Positions 21,364-32,662 of a DNA stretch of 64,000 nt are shown piece after piece. The stretch lies in the NCBI RefSeq assembly GCF_029168945.1, contig NC_083605.1, positions 2,611,280-2,675,279 of the forward strand. The letters are read 5' to 3'. The notes beneath the pieces were generated by a model. It did no database searches. It saw only the letters and a program-made list of their open reading frames with translations, and was not told where the DNA came from. This stretch comes from Cannabis sativa (Eukaryota; Streptophyta; Magnoliopsida; Rosales; Cannabaceae). Position 1 is the stretch's first letter; each line of letters opens with the position of its first letter. A program made the translations under genes and the position numbers.

Positions 21364-22356
21364 TCTTTATATATTAAAAGTGTCTATCTAACGCCATTTC
21401 TTGGTTTAACAGAATATACTTCAAAATAAAAGAATATTCTGTTAAATTTAACGATTAGGTTTGATCTCCCGTTAACAAATAAACCCAATAATTAAACCAA
21501 AAAATTAAACAATCTTTTAAATATTAATAATCTATTTTTAAATTTAAAAAAAAATCATCTTAGCCACATATCTCTCTAACAAACCTATATAAGGAGAATA
21601 TTAATAATTTTTTTTATTTATTTTTTAAAAAAATCTTTATTTTTTTGATTCTGATGCATAATGTGATGTTATTCTTTTTAATTGCTTTATTAATTTCTTT
21701 TCTATTCTAATGTGAATAAATTTTTGGCAATAGAGAGTCATCAAATTAGTCCAAGTGTTTGCACTCCATAATCTATATATCTATCTATAATATAGGTCAT
21801 TACTCTTTTTTTTAACCTATTAATTTTACAGGTATAATTATTAATTTTAATTAATGATAAAATTTATTTTTTCTATTTTTCTATCATATAAGGATAACTA
21901 TTTTTTTATTGTTATTATTTTTTTCACTATGATGTTTGTAAATATTTTTTTGACTAAATAATTATTAAATATTAAATAGATTAATTAAAAATATCTAAAT
22001 CATATATCATTTAAATTTAAATTTGATTAGATTTAATTCTGTATCTACTTTCTCATTATTTGTAATTGTTCTAAATCTGATCGTGCAAACTCATATATTA
22101 AACACAATACTCCACCTTGAAACTGTTCTCTGTTTTTTTTCTTTCTTATTGGTTGGTGTTAATTCGCCCTGATGATTCAAGTGTCATGGTTTAGCAGAAA
22201 TACCATTTCTATCTTTAATTTTTTCAAATATAAATATTTAATTTTTTCAAGAAAAAAATTTGTAATCTTTAAAAATAAAATACATTCAAAATCTTAAAAA
22301 GACCAAAATCTTAAATAAAACTAGCAATACGTGGCTCGGCACGTAGATTCACCTAG
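21364..22356 (+). mobile_element. Non-autonomous Helitron-like element
   Basis: Starts TCTTTATATATTAAAAG immediately after an A and ends CTAG immediately before a T, the A/T target expected of Helitrons. A perfect 6-bp hairpin (TACGTG at 22328-22333, CACGTA at 22340-22345, loop gctcgg) lies seven bases before the terminal CTAG, also diagnostic. There are no terminal inverted repeats and no target duplication. The 993-bp interior is AT-rich and non-coding, lacking Rep/helicase, so it depends on a helper. Confidence 0.8.
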
Positions 22357-22370
22357 TATATATATATATA

Positions 22371-22383
22371 GAGAGAGAGAGAG
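22371..22383. repeat. Short GA microsatellite
   Basis: gagagagagagag tract next to a TA run, just after the Helitron-like element. Confidence 0.7.
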
Positions 22384-22727
22384 TTGTAAATGTATATATG
22401 TAATTAAGCACATATATTGATATACATTTTCTTGGTGGGTTATTGCTCCTTAAATGGTCAAAGTGAAAATATTCATAAATGTATATATGCTTGTCCCATA
22501 TTAGTTCTCCTTGTCAAAATGATAAAATAAATAAGTTTGACTCAAGACTTGGGCTAAAAAAGTATATATAAACATGAGAAAGCATATTGTTCTGTCTCTT
22601 GACATGTCAAAAAACAAATTTGCATTTGAATAAAATAAAATGAAGATTTTTGTTCAATTCATAATTAACATCAAACACAGTTCTAATATAAATCTTTACA
22701 ACTATTTTTCTAAGCTTAATGTGTTCA

Positions 22728-23755
22728 TCATCCCCTAATCATCAATGTTTGAATAGTATCAACAATAATTTGAGGAGCAAGAGTGGCATCTACCTTCAAT
22801 ATATTTTCGGAATCATCAATTTGAAGCAACTCCAACTGCGATCTCAAAAGGGTAGACGCCATAAAATGCTTTCCTTCTGCAGCTCTCTTCTCCAACCGAG
22901 CCTCGAGCACCTCAGCCGAAGCATCCAACAAAACAAACTTCACAATATTGCTTGTGCCATAGCTTTGTGGTGCATAGTTTGGATCGGCTGATCGAAGAAT
23001 TTCCCTGTATCGCCTTTGCAGCGCTGAACACCCGAGAATCAGGCTTTTCTTATCTTCTAAACTTTTCCTTAAGACATCTCGAAGTGTTTCGAGCCATGGG
23101 ATCCTGTCTTCTTCTGTAAGAGGGATCCCTTTCTTCATCTTTTCTGTGTTATTAATACAGAACATGGATAATAGTAAAAATACAAAATATGACATTTTTA
23201 AAAATCAAATTGGAGGGTTTTGTATTGAAGGATTTTTCGGACCAAGGTGGCGTGGACGCAAGCTGCCCCACCCTTCGGCCGACCCTAGGGCACTTGTAGT
23301 TTGCTCCCACAAAGTCTTAGGTACTAATTTTATAGGGTATGAAAAATATACAAAAATTGTGTTTATAAATACAAAAATTGATTATACCTTTGTTTGAATT
23401 GGGATGAAAATCATCAGCATCAATGAAGCTGAAATTTGTCATTTTTGCCAACATCTCACCTATTGTACTACATATGATATAGCCACACATAAACCCATCA
23501 TTATATATATAATTAAAGAAGATAAGAGTAAGTTAAGGATTGATTTTGAGAGTTCTTACGATTTTCCAGCTCCACTGACTCCCATAACAACAATGGCTAT
23601 CTCTGACTCTGACTCTGTTCCTATAAAAAAAAACAGAGAATTAAACAACACATTATAATAAGATCTCATCTCATCTAATGTTGGGTCTGATTATTATTTT
23701 GATTTAATTAAAAGAAAGAAGAAGGAATAAAGATGAGACCTTTGGAAGAAGCCAT
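22728..23755 (-). CDS. D-gluconokinase (EC 2.7.1.12), four exons
   Basis: Phosphorylates D-gluconate with ATP to 6-phosphogluconate, feeding the oxidative pentose-phosphate pathway. Exons on the minus strand: 23740-23755, 23560-23620, 23388-23467 and 22728-23143, all with GT-AG borders and consistent phase. They give 191 codons including the stop (190 residues), normal for plant enzymes. The P-loop is GVSGAGKST (residues about 19-27, split by intron 2), followed by IGEMLAKMTNFSFIDADDFHP, the conserved gluconate-binding segment DADDFHPNSNKEKM, GIPLTEEDRIPWL and CSALQRRYREILR. The Lid/Arg motif ARLEKRAAEGKHFM is also present. Start chosen as MASSKGTESE because it gives correct phase and the family N-terminus. 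A cytosolic location is likely since no targeting peptide is visible. All catalytic motifs are intact. Confidence 0.93.
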
Positions 23756-24255
23756 ATCTGTAATAAGGGTCAACAAAATTAAGATCGCCCACTCCTCTTC
23801 CAACTCATCTTTATATCTTTATATATATAATAAAATAATATAATATAATATATGCGTGTGAGTACACGTAATTAACTCTTTCTTTATTATTAGCTACATA
23901 TATATATGTCCTAACCAAATACAGAAAGGGAAAACAGAGTCAAGTACTTGAATTTTTTTTTACATAAAATGAAATAACAACACACAAACAAAAGCTTTTA
24001 GCATAAAATGAATAAATAGGTGATTGAAAAAGCTTTGGCCTTTGAGGTGGGCTTCTCTCACTTTTTGTTCTCATCACATCAACTCTTCCCCAAGGGTGTT
24101 TACTGTTAAATTATGGCAATGTTTTGGCTTGTTACCAACTCAATTTATTCTCATTCAATTGAATCCATTCAAAGTGAGAATTACCTCTACTCTGGCCAAA
24201 CACAATTATCCTCTAAAAAGTGAACCAATTCCTAACAGTCAAAGAAAAACTCTAA
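23756..24255. other. Upstream region of the gluconokinase gene
   Basis: AT-rich promoter-side DNA without a recognisable gene. A (TA)n-like stretch lies near 23822-23850. Confidence 0.5.
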
Positions 24256-24415
24256 CCTTTCTCTGATCCTTCTGAATAGCAAGCAAAGCTTTAGACTTTA
24301 GAGCTGAGGGCAAAGCTTCAATTTCCGTCTCCAAAACATCCACCACCTCAGGAAAGCTATGTCTTTAGGGCCACTGTAGCAATGAAATGATCCACCATTT
24401 GCTTAGATGTTTTCA
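24256..24415 (-). pseudogene. Unidentified coding remnant with a splice donor
   Basis: The minus strand reads as protein-like sequence in two registers: LVKTSKQMVDHFIATVALKT (about 24414-24358), then, after a stop/frameshift, EVVDVLETEIEALPSALKSK and LLAIQKDQRK, ending at a GT donor near 24256. Composition and the donor suggest a former exon. I cannot name the parent gene. It lies directly downstream (minus direction) of the scramblase-derived fragment. Confidence 0.4.
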
Positions 24416-24419
24416 CCAG

Positions 24420-24593
24420 TAGATGCCCTCCTCAGTGAACCACACCAGCTTTCGACTAATTAACAGATAGGTGATGATTTCAGTAACCATACAGCAATAC
24501 ACCGAAAATCTCATATAAGAATGAACACTATAAAATAAATAGGCTTACCTTTTCCATTGATCTCTGCAAAAATTGAAATGTTTATCCACCAAA
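24420..24593 (-). pseudogene. Fragment of the scramblase-family gene (exons 6 and 7)
   Basis: Minus-strand 24593-24549 reads FWWINISIFAEINGK followed by a GT donor. This matches exon 6 of the intact gene at 28973-29029 (FWWINSSIYAEVNGK), and the donor is at the same place. The intron that follows also matches (agtaaccatacagcaatacac versus agcaaccataccacgataca). Exon 7 is represented by about 24455-24420 (LVWFTEEGIY versus VGVVHRRWHL at DNA level tgaaccacaccag/aac), then similarity stops. No other exons of the gene are found nearby. The right edge overlaps the last codons of the PPR gene, so the two are physically joined. This is a partial duplicate of the gene located 4 kb away. Confidence 0.8.
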
Positions 24594-26960
24594 AAGCACA
24601 TTGGAAGTTTGATTAGAAAGTTGTACAAACGTTTCCACATTCGGGTCACACCCAACAACTAACATTTTCTTGTAAACTGTAAAGGCATGGTCTGTATTTC
24701 CTGATGTGATGTAAGCTCGAATGAGAGCATTGTAGGTGAAAACATCAGCTTCGAAACCTTTAAATTGTAGTTCTTCATACATACTCACTGCTTGCTCCAC
24801 CATTCCCGCGATCCCAAGACTGAGTATTAGCGAGTTGTATGTGTAACGATCGGGACAAATCCCTCTGCACTGCATTTCTTCGTAGAGTAATAAAGCTTCT
24901 TCCACCCTATGTGATCTTCCAAGTGCATTAATCAAAAGTTTATAACAAACTATATTAAGACTAAGGCCACTCTGCTTCAATTCCTCAAAGTAACACAAAG
25001 CTTCATCAACTTTTCCCGAAAGACAAAGAGAATCCACAAGAACGGTGTAAGTCTTAAGGTCCGGTCTTATTCCTTCTTTAACCATTCTTCTAAACAAGTG
25101 ACGGGCGGTTTCCACATCGCCTGTTTTCCCAAACCCGTTAATAAGAATATTGAAAATCGCACGATTAGCCTTGCATCCATATTCGGCCATCTCGTGAAAG
25201 AAAAGCATTGCTTCCTCATGTCTTCCTAACTTAAAAAGTCCATCAATGAGTGAACCATATGTATGAGGAGAAGGAGCGAAATCACAACCCACATGATCAT
25301 AGTACAAATCGATAGCCTTATCAACACTACTATATTTCACTAAACTTGAAATGAGTATATTATATGTGATTGCATCGGGCTTACATCCCTTACTACACAT
25401 TTCTTCATACAGTCCCAATAACAATTTACTAATTTTCCCAAACTTCTCATTATCACCAATGATTTTCCCATTCTCACCAACTAACAAGTTGTATGTAAAA
25501 ACATCAGGAACACAACTACTTTCCCTTAACAGTCCCCGAATCAAGGTGTTGTAAGTACGAAGATTCGGGGAAATCCCTTTCTTTTTCATCAAATCAAGAG
25601 TATCAAATGCTTTCTCGATATTACCTGCTTTACAATAAGCATTTACAAGAATGGTGAAAAAAACTACATCAGGAACAAAACCATCAGCTTCCATTTCATC
25701 CCAAATTTCTTCCATAGTTTCCAATTCACCAAAATCACTTAACTTTCCCAACAAAGTAATATAAGTAACACGGTCAGGTTTGTAACTACTCGCTTTCATA
25801 TCTACAAACAATGCCATTGCATTATCGAATTTACCTGCAGTACAAAGAGCATCAATGAGAACATTATAAGTAACAACATCAGGTTTGCATCCCTCTTTAT
25901 CCATTCTCTTCAACACATCATAAGCCTCATTGATTTTCCCAGCCATTCCAAGAACTCTAATACATATAGTAAAAGTATAAATATCTGGCTTCAATCCCAA
26001 CCCTTCCATCTCTTTAAACAAACTCATTACAGTTTGAGTATCCTTTTGTTTTCCAAATGCCACCATCAAAGCCGAATAAACCTTCAACCCCGGCTTCATC
26101 CCTTCCATAACCATTCTGTTATAAACCTCCAAAGCCTCCCTAAAAAACCCTGACTGAAGAAGAAAACATATCAACCCATTATATGAAGAAGCATTCAATA
26201 CAAACCCAGCCATTCTCATCTTCTCAAGCGCCACGGGTGCTTGTCGAATTCCTCCCCTTATGTAAAGACCTTGAAAAATAGCTAAATAAGTGTTCAAATT
26301 TCTTTTAACCTTTTTCTTCTGCATCAAATCAAAAACAACAGCCATATCCTCCACTCTATTATGAGTCACCAAGATTTGAAGCATGTAATTACAAGCTTTA
26401 GTAGTAAGAACAACACTAGAAGCAACAACCATAAAATGAAGAAAAGCAGAATTTGGATCCTTATTGGTAGACTTAAGAACCCTCATAACCTCTTGTGAAG
26501 ATTTCACAACTCTCTTCTTCTTCTCCTTAACCCCTTCATTTGGGATTTTCATAGCAAACCCACATAATAAACTCATTTGTTTTCTCCTAATTTTCAACCT
26601 ATCTCCCAAACTATGATTTGAAGTAGCTATCATAACATTCTTCTTCTCCATTGGGATTGTCATAACAAACCCACATAAACCCATTTGTTTTCTCAAGTAC
26701 CCATTTGTGGAAACCTTCAAATTATTCTTAAAGTTTCTTCTTTTAAATGAAAAACTATCATGATAATGACTACATTGACTTGAAGAAGTAGCTACTAAAA
26801 GTACAGTGTCTGTAAAAGCAGAACAAGTATAGCTGAAACTACTACTACAATACATGCTCAAAGAAGAAGAACAAACTCTTAACAGAGAACAATACAAATC
26901 GAACAAATAACAGAAAGATAGCAATTTGCAGAAACTAAAGAAAAGTTTTCTTCTTTGCAC
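24582..26960 (-). CDS. PGR3-like pentatricopeptide repeat protein, apparently shortened internally
   Basis: An intronless P-class PPR protein of 792 codons; the better start is probably the second Met (26855, MYCSSSFSYTCSAF), which gives a plastid-type N-terminus and 757 residues. PPR units of about 35 residues run from about residue 215 to the end (e.g. PDVVTYNVLIDALCTAGKFD, RPDLKTYTVLVDSLCLSGKV). Order and wording follow PROTON GRADIENT REGULATION 3, which binds plastid RNAs such as petL and ndh transcripts. From memory of that family, PGR3 has about 1,100 residues. Here the text jumps from NTLIRGLLRESS to CVPDVFTYNLLVGENGKIIG, skipping roughly 300 residues in frame. The N-terminal linker carries a duplicated segment (KQMGLCGFVMTIP and KQMSLLCGFAMKIP). 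The final residues (LFGG) and stop are read from a scramblase exon fragment fused to the 3' end. It may be a decaying or altered paralogue. Confidence 0.85.
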   Translation of the reverse strand: MQRRKLFFSFCKLLSFCYLFDLYCSLLRVCSSSLSMYCSSSFSYTCSAFTDTVLLVATSSSQCSHYHDSFSFKRRNFKNNLKVSTNGYLRKQMGLCGFVMTIPMEKKNVMIATSNHSLGDRLKIRRKQMSLLCGFAMKIPNEGVKEKKKRVVKSSQEVMRVLKSTNKDPNSAFLHFMVVASSVVLTTKACNYMLQILVTHNRVEDMAVVFDLMQKKKVKRNLNTYLAIFQGLYIRGGIRQAPVALEKMRMAGFVLNASSYNGLICFLLQSGFFREALEVYNRMVMEGMKPGLKVYSALMVAFGKQKDTQTVMSLFKEMEGLGLKPDIYTFTICIRVLGMAGKINEAYDVLKRMDKEGCKPDVVTYNVLIDALCTAGKFDNAMALFVDMKASSYKPDRVTYITLLGKLSDFGELETMEEIWDEMEADGFVPDVVFFTILVNAYCKAGNIEKAFDTLDLMKKKGISPNLRTYNTLIRGLLRESSCVPDVFTYNLLVGENGKIIGDNEKFGKISKLLLGLYEEMCSKGCKPDAITYNILISSLVKYSSVDKAIDLYYDHVGCDFAPSPHTYGSLIDGLFKLGRHEEAMLFFHEMAEYGCKANRAIFNILINGFGKTGDVETARHLFRRMVKEGIRPDLKTYTVLVDSLCLSGKVDEALCYFEELKQSGLSLNIVCYKLLINALGRSHRVEEALLLYEEMQCRGICPDRYTYNSLILSLGIAGMVEQAVSMYEELQFKGFEADVFTYNALIRAYITSGNTDHAFTVYKKMLVVGCDPNVETFVQLSNQTSNVLFGG

Positions 26961-28076
26961 CGTTACTGTTTGTTAAAATGCTTCTGAGACACCAAAATAT
27001 AACATATTATAACAAAAATGGCATCACTTACAGTAAAGGTGAACCACAAAGGTTGGTAGTGGTCTCTCTCTTTCGATGGAATTGTGAGCCACTTGTTTTG
27101 GATATCTCTTTCTCTCTCTTATCCAAAGTTTTTATTTTGTCTGAAAAATGTAAAATGGCCGCTAAAGGGAGTGTTTGTGCTTGTTATGTGCTTTTCTCAA
27201 AGATCATAAATCTTTATTTTAAGGGATAAATTTATGGTCGGTTTAATCGGTTTATAGTACATTTTATTAACCCAATATAAATTAGTAATCCGTCCAATAA
27301 ATTAATCGGTTTGGTAACGTTAACCCGCTCAAACTGAACACTAATATTTTTTTTTTTAATATTCAATTGTTATATTTCATTTGTGTTACTTTGTACATAA
27401 AAAGAAAGGGAGGAAAAAAAATTATCCCATTTACTATTTTTTAATTTTTTTTTCAAATTTACCGTTTGAGTTGCTCCGGTAGTTACTTCGGTAGTTTCAA
27501 TGTAAATTGCTATGTGAATTTTAATTATGAATTAATTTGTTATGTATAAAGAAAAATTTTGAAGACATTTTCAAGCTCCATTCTTTTATTTGTTTTTCTC
27601 CTTTTTGTGTATTTTTACTGTAGAGTTGAGAATTGAGATTAAGAAAGGGGAGAAAATGATACTAATGAAATAGTAAAGAATTTTTATGTTGCTGATTTTG
27701 TTTCATAGATAATACAGAAAGAGTTGGCTTGTATTCTTCTCCTCTACGATTTTGGCAAGATTATTTATACATACATAAATTTAAATAAAACTTAAACATT
27801 GCTGGTATAAATTAAATACATTATATAAAGAGAAAGAGGCCCTCAAAAGCTTTCTCTTTTAATCTTTTTTTTAACAATCATTTGCTTCATTTCTATATTG
27901 TTTAACAGTACAACAAGACTCCTTAATTATCAAGGTTTTGGTATCAAAAACCGAAAAATCTTTGCGAAAACATCCTTTGGGGAAAGAGGAACATATGAAC
28001 ATTTTAAGGCCTTCGATCGATTCGAAGAATAAGCAAATAGATTCTCATTCTCAACAACTGTACAGCAAAACCGTGT
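26961..28076. other. Intergenic DNA between the PPR and scramblase genes
   Basis: AT-rich; promoter side of the PPR gene and 3' side of the scramblase gene. CT-rich tracts at about 27062-27120 may be leader sequence. No further gene. Confidence 0.5.
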
Positions 28077-31071
28077 TTACTCGCCAACCGCCATCAAAGG
28101 CAATCCCCTGAGAAACAAACAGAAAAACGAAAATGGGAGCAGAAAACACAAGAAAATGCCTAAAAAAATTGTGGGGGAAGGTGTGGAAACATATGTGCAT
28201 ACCGAGCAATTTTAGCGGTCTAATAAGATTTTTAAGTACTGTTTAGCTTACCAGCCACCATGTCTTGAGAAATAATCATTGTCTAATGATATAGCAAGAG
28301 CAACTGCCACTGCTCTCTCCGATAAACTCAGCGGACGGAACACTTCTAAATCTTGAATCTGCAGCCAAAAGACCAATTATGAATAACAGTAGGAAAACGA
28401 AATATTCGTTGGTAATGGGAATAACCTACCACTTCAGCAGCAGCTCCATGATTGGAGCTTGGATCGGTACTTCCAAAGCGAATCACGTATTGACCAGCAT
28501 CGGTAAAAAGCTGTGTTTTTTATGACAATATACATAATTAGACAGGTAGTTGTTCACTTTTTCGATTTGTACTAAAGATAGAAAATTGAAAGTGAGAGAC
28601 ACAACCTCAAGGCCGAAACCTCTCCAGTCGCGATCTATCTCAGCCAGCACATTTCCATCGATATCTTTTAAAGTAAAAGTCCAATTCCAGAAGCCGGGGT
28701 TTTCAACCACTGCAAATTGCTGGTTCCTGCATAATTTTTTTATGAGAATTAAGTAAGGCACTATTTTTGATTAAGTAGGCTTCAGATTCGAGTATCTCGA
28801 AAAGATAAAAAGGGAATTACCCGAGGTACAAATCATAAATCCGCCTCCATAGATGCCATCGTCGATGAACCACACCAACTTCCTGGAAATTAGCATAAAG
28901 ATCGACAGTATCAGCAACCATACCACGATACACTGGAAATATTAGGTAAGAACAACTAGCAAAGAGGCTTACCTTTCCGTTGACCTCTGCATAAATCGAG
29001 CTGTTTATCCACCAAAACGGCCTGCGTACCTAATACAGTGTGAACCAAAAAATCAAATCAAATGCTTCCCAAAAACCCCTCCTACCAAATACAAAAACAA
29101 AATAAGTAAAAAAGGATACTCACCTTGAAAAGCTCATTACCCACTGCATCAGTTACATGAGCAACAAAAGGGCGCCTCAACCGAAGAAACTTTAAAATGA
29201 AAAAAGATCCATTAGATAGTTACATTATCAAAGATGGATATATCGGTTCATATAGATTGTTGAAGATACATACATCACCATGAATATTGACTCCACAAAA
29301 CATGGATCAAATCATGTTTTCTAACTCCTATATATCGAGTTAAGGAAACAAATACGGAACTTGACACAAATCACAAGCATGGCATATCAAAATCATATTT
29401 TACCTGTCTAGCAAGGACATTACTTTGTTCGCGAATCAAACCGACAGGCTGCAAAACAATCATAATAAGTATTAGAAACTTCAAAAATCTTTCGAACAAA
29501 ACACTATACATTCTTTTGAAGCTCACAACATTGTCTAAGAACACATGACAGTAAAATGAAGAAGAAATAAACACTTACTGATTGGGGATAGCACACATCG
29601 ACAATGGCATACCGATTTTCCTGCAAAATCCTCAAATGTAAAGATATTGCTAGGAACCATGAAATTTTAGAAAGGGCTAAAAAATCAGAATATGCAATCT
29701 AAGACAAGAGCATTCAAAATAAAATATTACTTGCTCAAAACCAAGGACAAGATTTGCCCACTCTATATCCCTTGTAATCAGCAAATTTGATCTGGCAAGA
29801 AGAGGTTCTACCTGGACCTATAATCAAATTCAATCAAGGGTGAAGCTTCAACATTAATCTGACCAAGAAGAATATTTCATGTATCAATCATGTATATGGT
29901 AAATTCACTAACAACAAGTACAATATGTGGAATTCAACACTTTTACTTCTTTTGATTTTGTCTTTGATGGTAATCTTTATGACATAGGTACTCATTACAA
30001 ACCTAATTACAAATCTATGTATTTCTCAGAAGCTAATTAGGATTTTCCCCTCAACTTTGACATGTACCAAATCGTGCCTCTAAACTTTTCAGGCCATCAA
30101 AAGTTTTCCCGAACTATTGAGATTGTTGGATTCGACTTTTATTTAAAATACTAATAGGTGAACAATCAACATGTTGGGCTTGTGTTAGTAAAACGGAATT
30201 ATTCGAAAATACTTGAATCCAACACTTTTACTTCTTTTGATTTCGTCTTTTATGGTAATCTTTATGACATAGGTACTCATTACAAAACTAATTACAAATC
30301 TATGTATTTCTGAGAAGCTAATTAGGATTTCCCCTCACACATACCAAATCTTACCCCTAAACTTTTCAGGGTTATCAAAAATTTTCCCAAACTATTGAGA
30401 TTGTTAGATTCCACTCTCATTTAATTTACTAATAGGCAAACAATCAACATGTTGGGCTTCTGTTAGTAAAATGGTCCAACAATTTCAATAGTTTAAAGTT
30501 GGGAGCACGATTTGATACATGTAAAAGTTAATGTGAACAAATTCCTCAATGAGAAATCATGTATAAGTAAAGCTATCACTTTTAATCCAATAAATACATT
30601 ATTAACAAAACTTGTTATAAAAGAGCAAATCATTTCTACCTCTTCTGGAGTTTCAGGTCTCAAATATTCTGTCACACCAGGAAAAGGCACTGACACAGCT
30701 TGTTTTCCCTCCTTAAATTCAGGCACATAAGCTTCTGAAGACAACAACCGATCTTCATACACTGATGATGATGAAGATGAAGAACCACAATGCCCATAAA
30801 CCACTTTCCTAGTTTTCTTATCAAATTTCCTATCTTCAACCCAAAGCTGAACAAGAAAATCTCTGTCTATATGGGTATCAATATCATTTCCAGCATTATT
30901 CCCAAACTGACGAAATGGGATCAAAGAAGTCTGTTTTGAAATAGACCCAATTCCCAAAATGGGATTTTTAGGTGGGATTATCAATCTTTGTTGAAACCCC
31001 ACATTTTGGTAATATCTAAAATTATTGAGCTTCTTTGTAAGACAACTCCAACTCCTCTTTGTCAAGTTCAT
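28077..31071 (-). CDS. Phospholipid scramblase family protein (AIM25-like), eleven exons
   Basis: Exons on the minus strand: 30640-31071, 29731-29811, 29579-29620, 29404-29448, 29124-29189, 28973-29029, 28821-28882, 28606-28726, 28430-28510, 28252-28358 and 28077-28107. All have GT-AG borders and summed length 1125, giving 374 residues. The first exon has a basic, Ser-rich N-terminus (MNLTKRSWSCLTKKLNNFRY) typical of a mitochondrial presequence, then a variable linker with a Ser run. The scramblase (LURP-one-like barrel) domain runs from VEPLLARSNLLITRDIEW through NRYAIVDVCYPQS, LRLRRPFVAHVTDAVGNELF, PFWWINSSIYAEVNGK, WNWTFTLKDIDGNVLAEIDR and the C-terminal HGGWGLPLMAVGE. The last exon was placed because it completes this conserved ending in frame. 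Family role: membrane lipid or organelle-associated function, poorly characterised in plants; scrambling activity is not proven. A copy of exons 6-7 lies at 24420-24593. Confidence 0.9.
29937..30480. repeat. Tandemly duplicated ~280-bp segment in scramblase intron 1
   Basis: 29937-30200 and 30222-30480 align along their length (acacttttacttcttttgat, gacataggtactcattacaa, caatcaacatgttgggctt). The core (cccgaactattgagattgtt) also matches the foldback element at 57931-58321, so a mobile element fragment was duplicated within the intron. Confidence 0.8.
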
Positions 31072-32662
31072 TTTTCTGTCAATTTCTCAGTAACCAAACA
31101 CAAGAAATGTATTGTAATGATATGGACTGCTTCTTCTTCTTCTTCTTCTTCAGATGTTTCTCTCTCTTCCCATGATTCTCGATCACCTTCGGACAAGGGA
31201 GGCTTCTCTCCCTCTCTCTCTCTTTGATCCTTTTCTCAAAGTACAGTTGGAAAACAGAAGTGATATTATATGTATTTATTTATTGGGCTTGGGCTTGGAC
31301 TTGGTTCACTCCTCATTGGGCCTTATTGGGCCTTCATTGGGATATTTTCATAAATACCTAAAAATTTGATCAGCTGTTTTATAGCATTTTTATGAGTAAA
31401 TATTTTTTTATTTTATAAAAATAGGGATAAATTGTTTTTGAGTTGTTTTATATTTGTATTACGTTGATCACAAGTTACTTTAATAAAGTTCTGTAAAAAT
31501 AAGAGTAATTTATGAAGTAAATAGCTAAGTTTAACTTTTATGAAGATAAATATCTAAGTTTAAATTTTGGCGAAAATAGTACTTAAGTTATATTTTTGGA
31601 GTTTCTGAAAATACCTGGTCGTTAGGTGTAAAGTCAATATTCACGTGTCATTCTCTTATTGATATATTCAAATTTATTTTTAAATAAAAAATAAAAATTT
31701 AATGACCTAGACCAATCAGAGATTACCATGTGGCTATTGACTTGACACTTGACTTGACACTTAACGGTAAGTAGTTATTGAATTTCATAAAATATAACTT
31801 AAGTAAATATTTGAAGTTCTCAAATGTGAATGGTACTATTCAATAAATGGCATTATCATACCATTTTTGACACATAAATAGTTATAATTTTGAATATTAT
31901 TTGTGTACAATTATAATAATTTAAAATATTTGTAAATTTTTGGATGATTACTAATAATTTAATGTGCTAATAATTAAAAAGTTCCAAACAATCAAATTGT
32001 ATGTGTATTTGTTAATTTATCATAATATTTAGGTATAAAACTCTTGACCCTCTCATAATACTATTTGTTAATTCCACACAAAGTTGGAATAATAAAATAA
32101 AATAAATATTACCAAACCTATTGATAAGCCTTCTTTCTACAATTTAAGTAGACTTTAAATTAAATAATTAAGTATACATATTTAAGTCAAATTAGCCTTA
32201 CTTACAAAAATTAAATAAAAACATTAGAAAAAGATTATACAAATTCAAAAGATATCATCTACAATGAATTTCACTTTTCTTTCTATATATGCTGCTTTTG
32301 TCTAAATCAGTTGAAAATAAGAAAAAGAAAAAACAAACAAACAAACAAATCAAGATACTTTTATAAATACTTTGAATCCAAATCTCTTTTATCTCACTAA
32401 AAATTCTTAAAAAGCTCTTTCCTTTTTTTCAACTGCTGATTTCTTCTGTACACATATGATGATGATGATGATGATGACTTCTTCTTCTTCTTCCTAACTT
32501 CACTACCTGTTGTCTGCTTCATCTCATTATTCAAAAACCAACTGCAGTAATTTTGTCTAGAAACAGAAAAATAAATAAATTAGCAATAAATGATTGTAAT
32601 AGTACTACTAGCAGTATAATTTTTATTGTTCTTCTTCCCCCGACCCGAAATGTACAAGTAAT
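31072..32662. other. Intergenic DNA between the scramblase and PWWP genes
   Basis: Contains the leader of the scramblase gene with a CTT run (31131-31153), a degraded MITE (31503-about 31825), and the 3' flank of the PWWP gene with GAT/CTT microsatellites (32457-32495). No gene. Confidence 0.6.
31503..31825. mobile_element. Truncated copy of a Mutator-like MITE family
   Basis: Starts gagtaatttatgaagtaaat and shares internal text (acttaagttatatttttgga, cacgtgtcat, aatttaatgac..gaccaatca) with the intact copies at 49263-49594 and 58542-58901. The right terminal repeat is missing. Confidence 0.7.

Noticed and set aside
31088..31369. Plus-strand open frames upstream of the scramblase gene
   Set aside because: They overlap the leader and CTT repeat of the minus-strand gene and have no domain.
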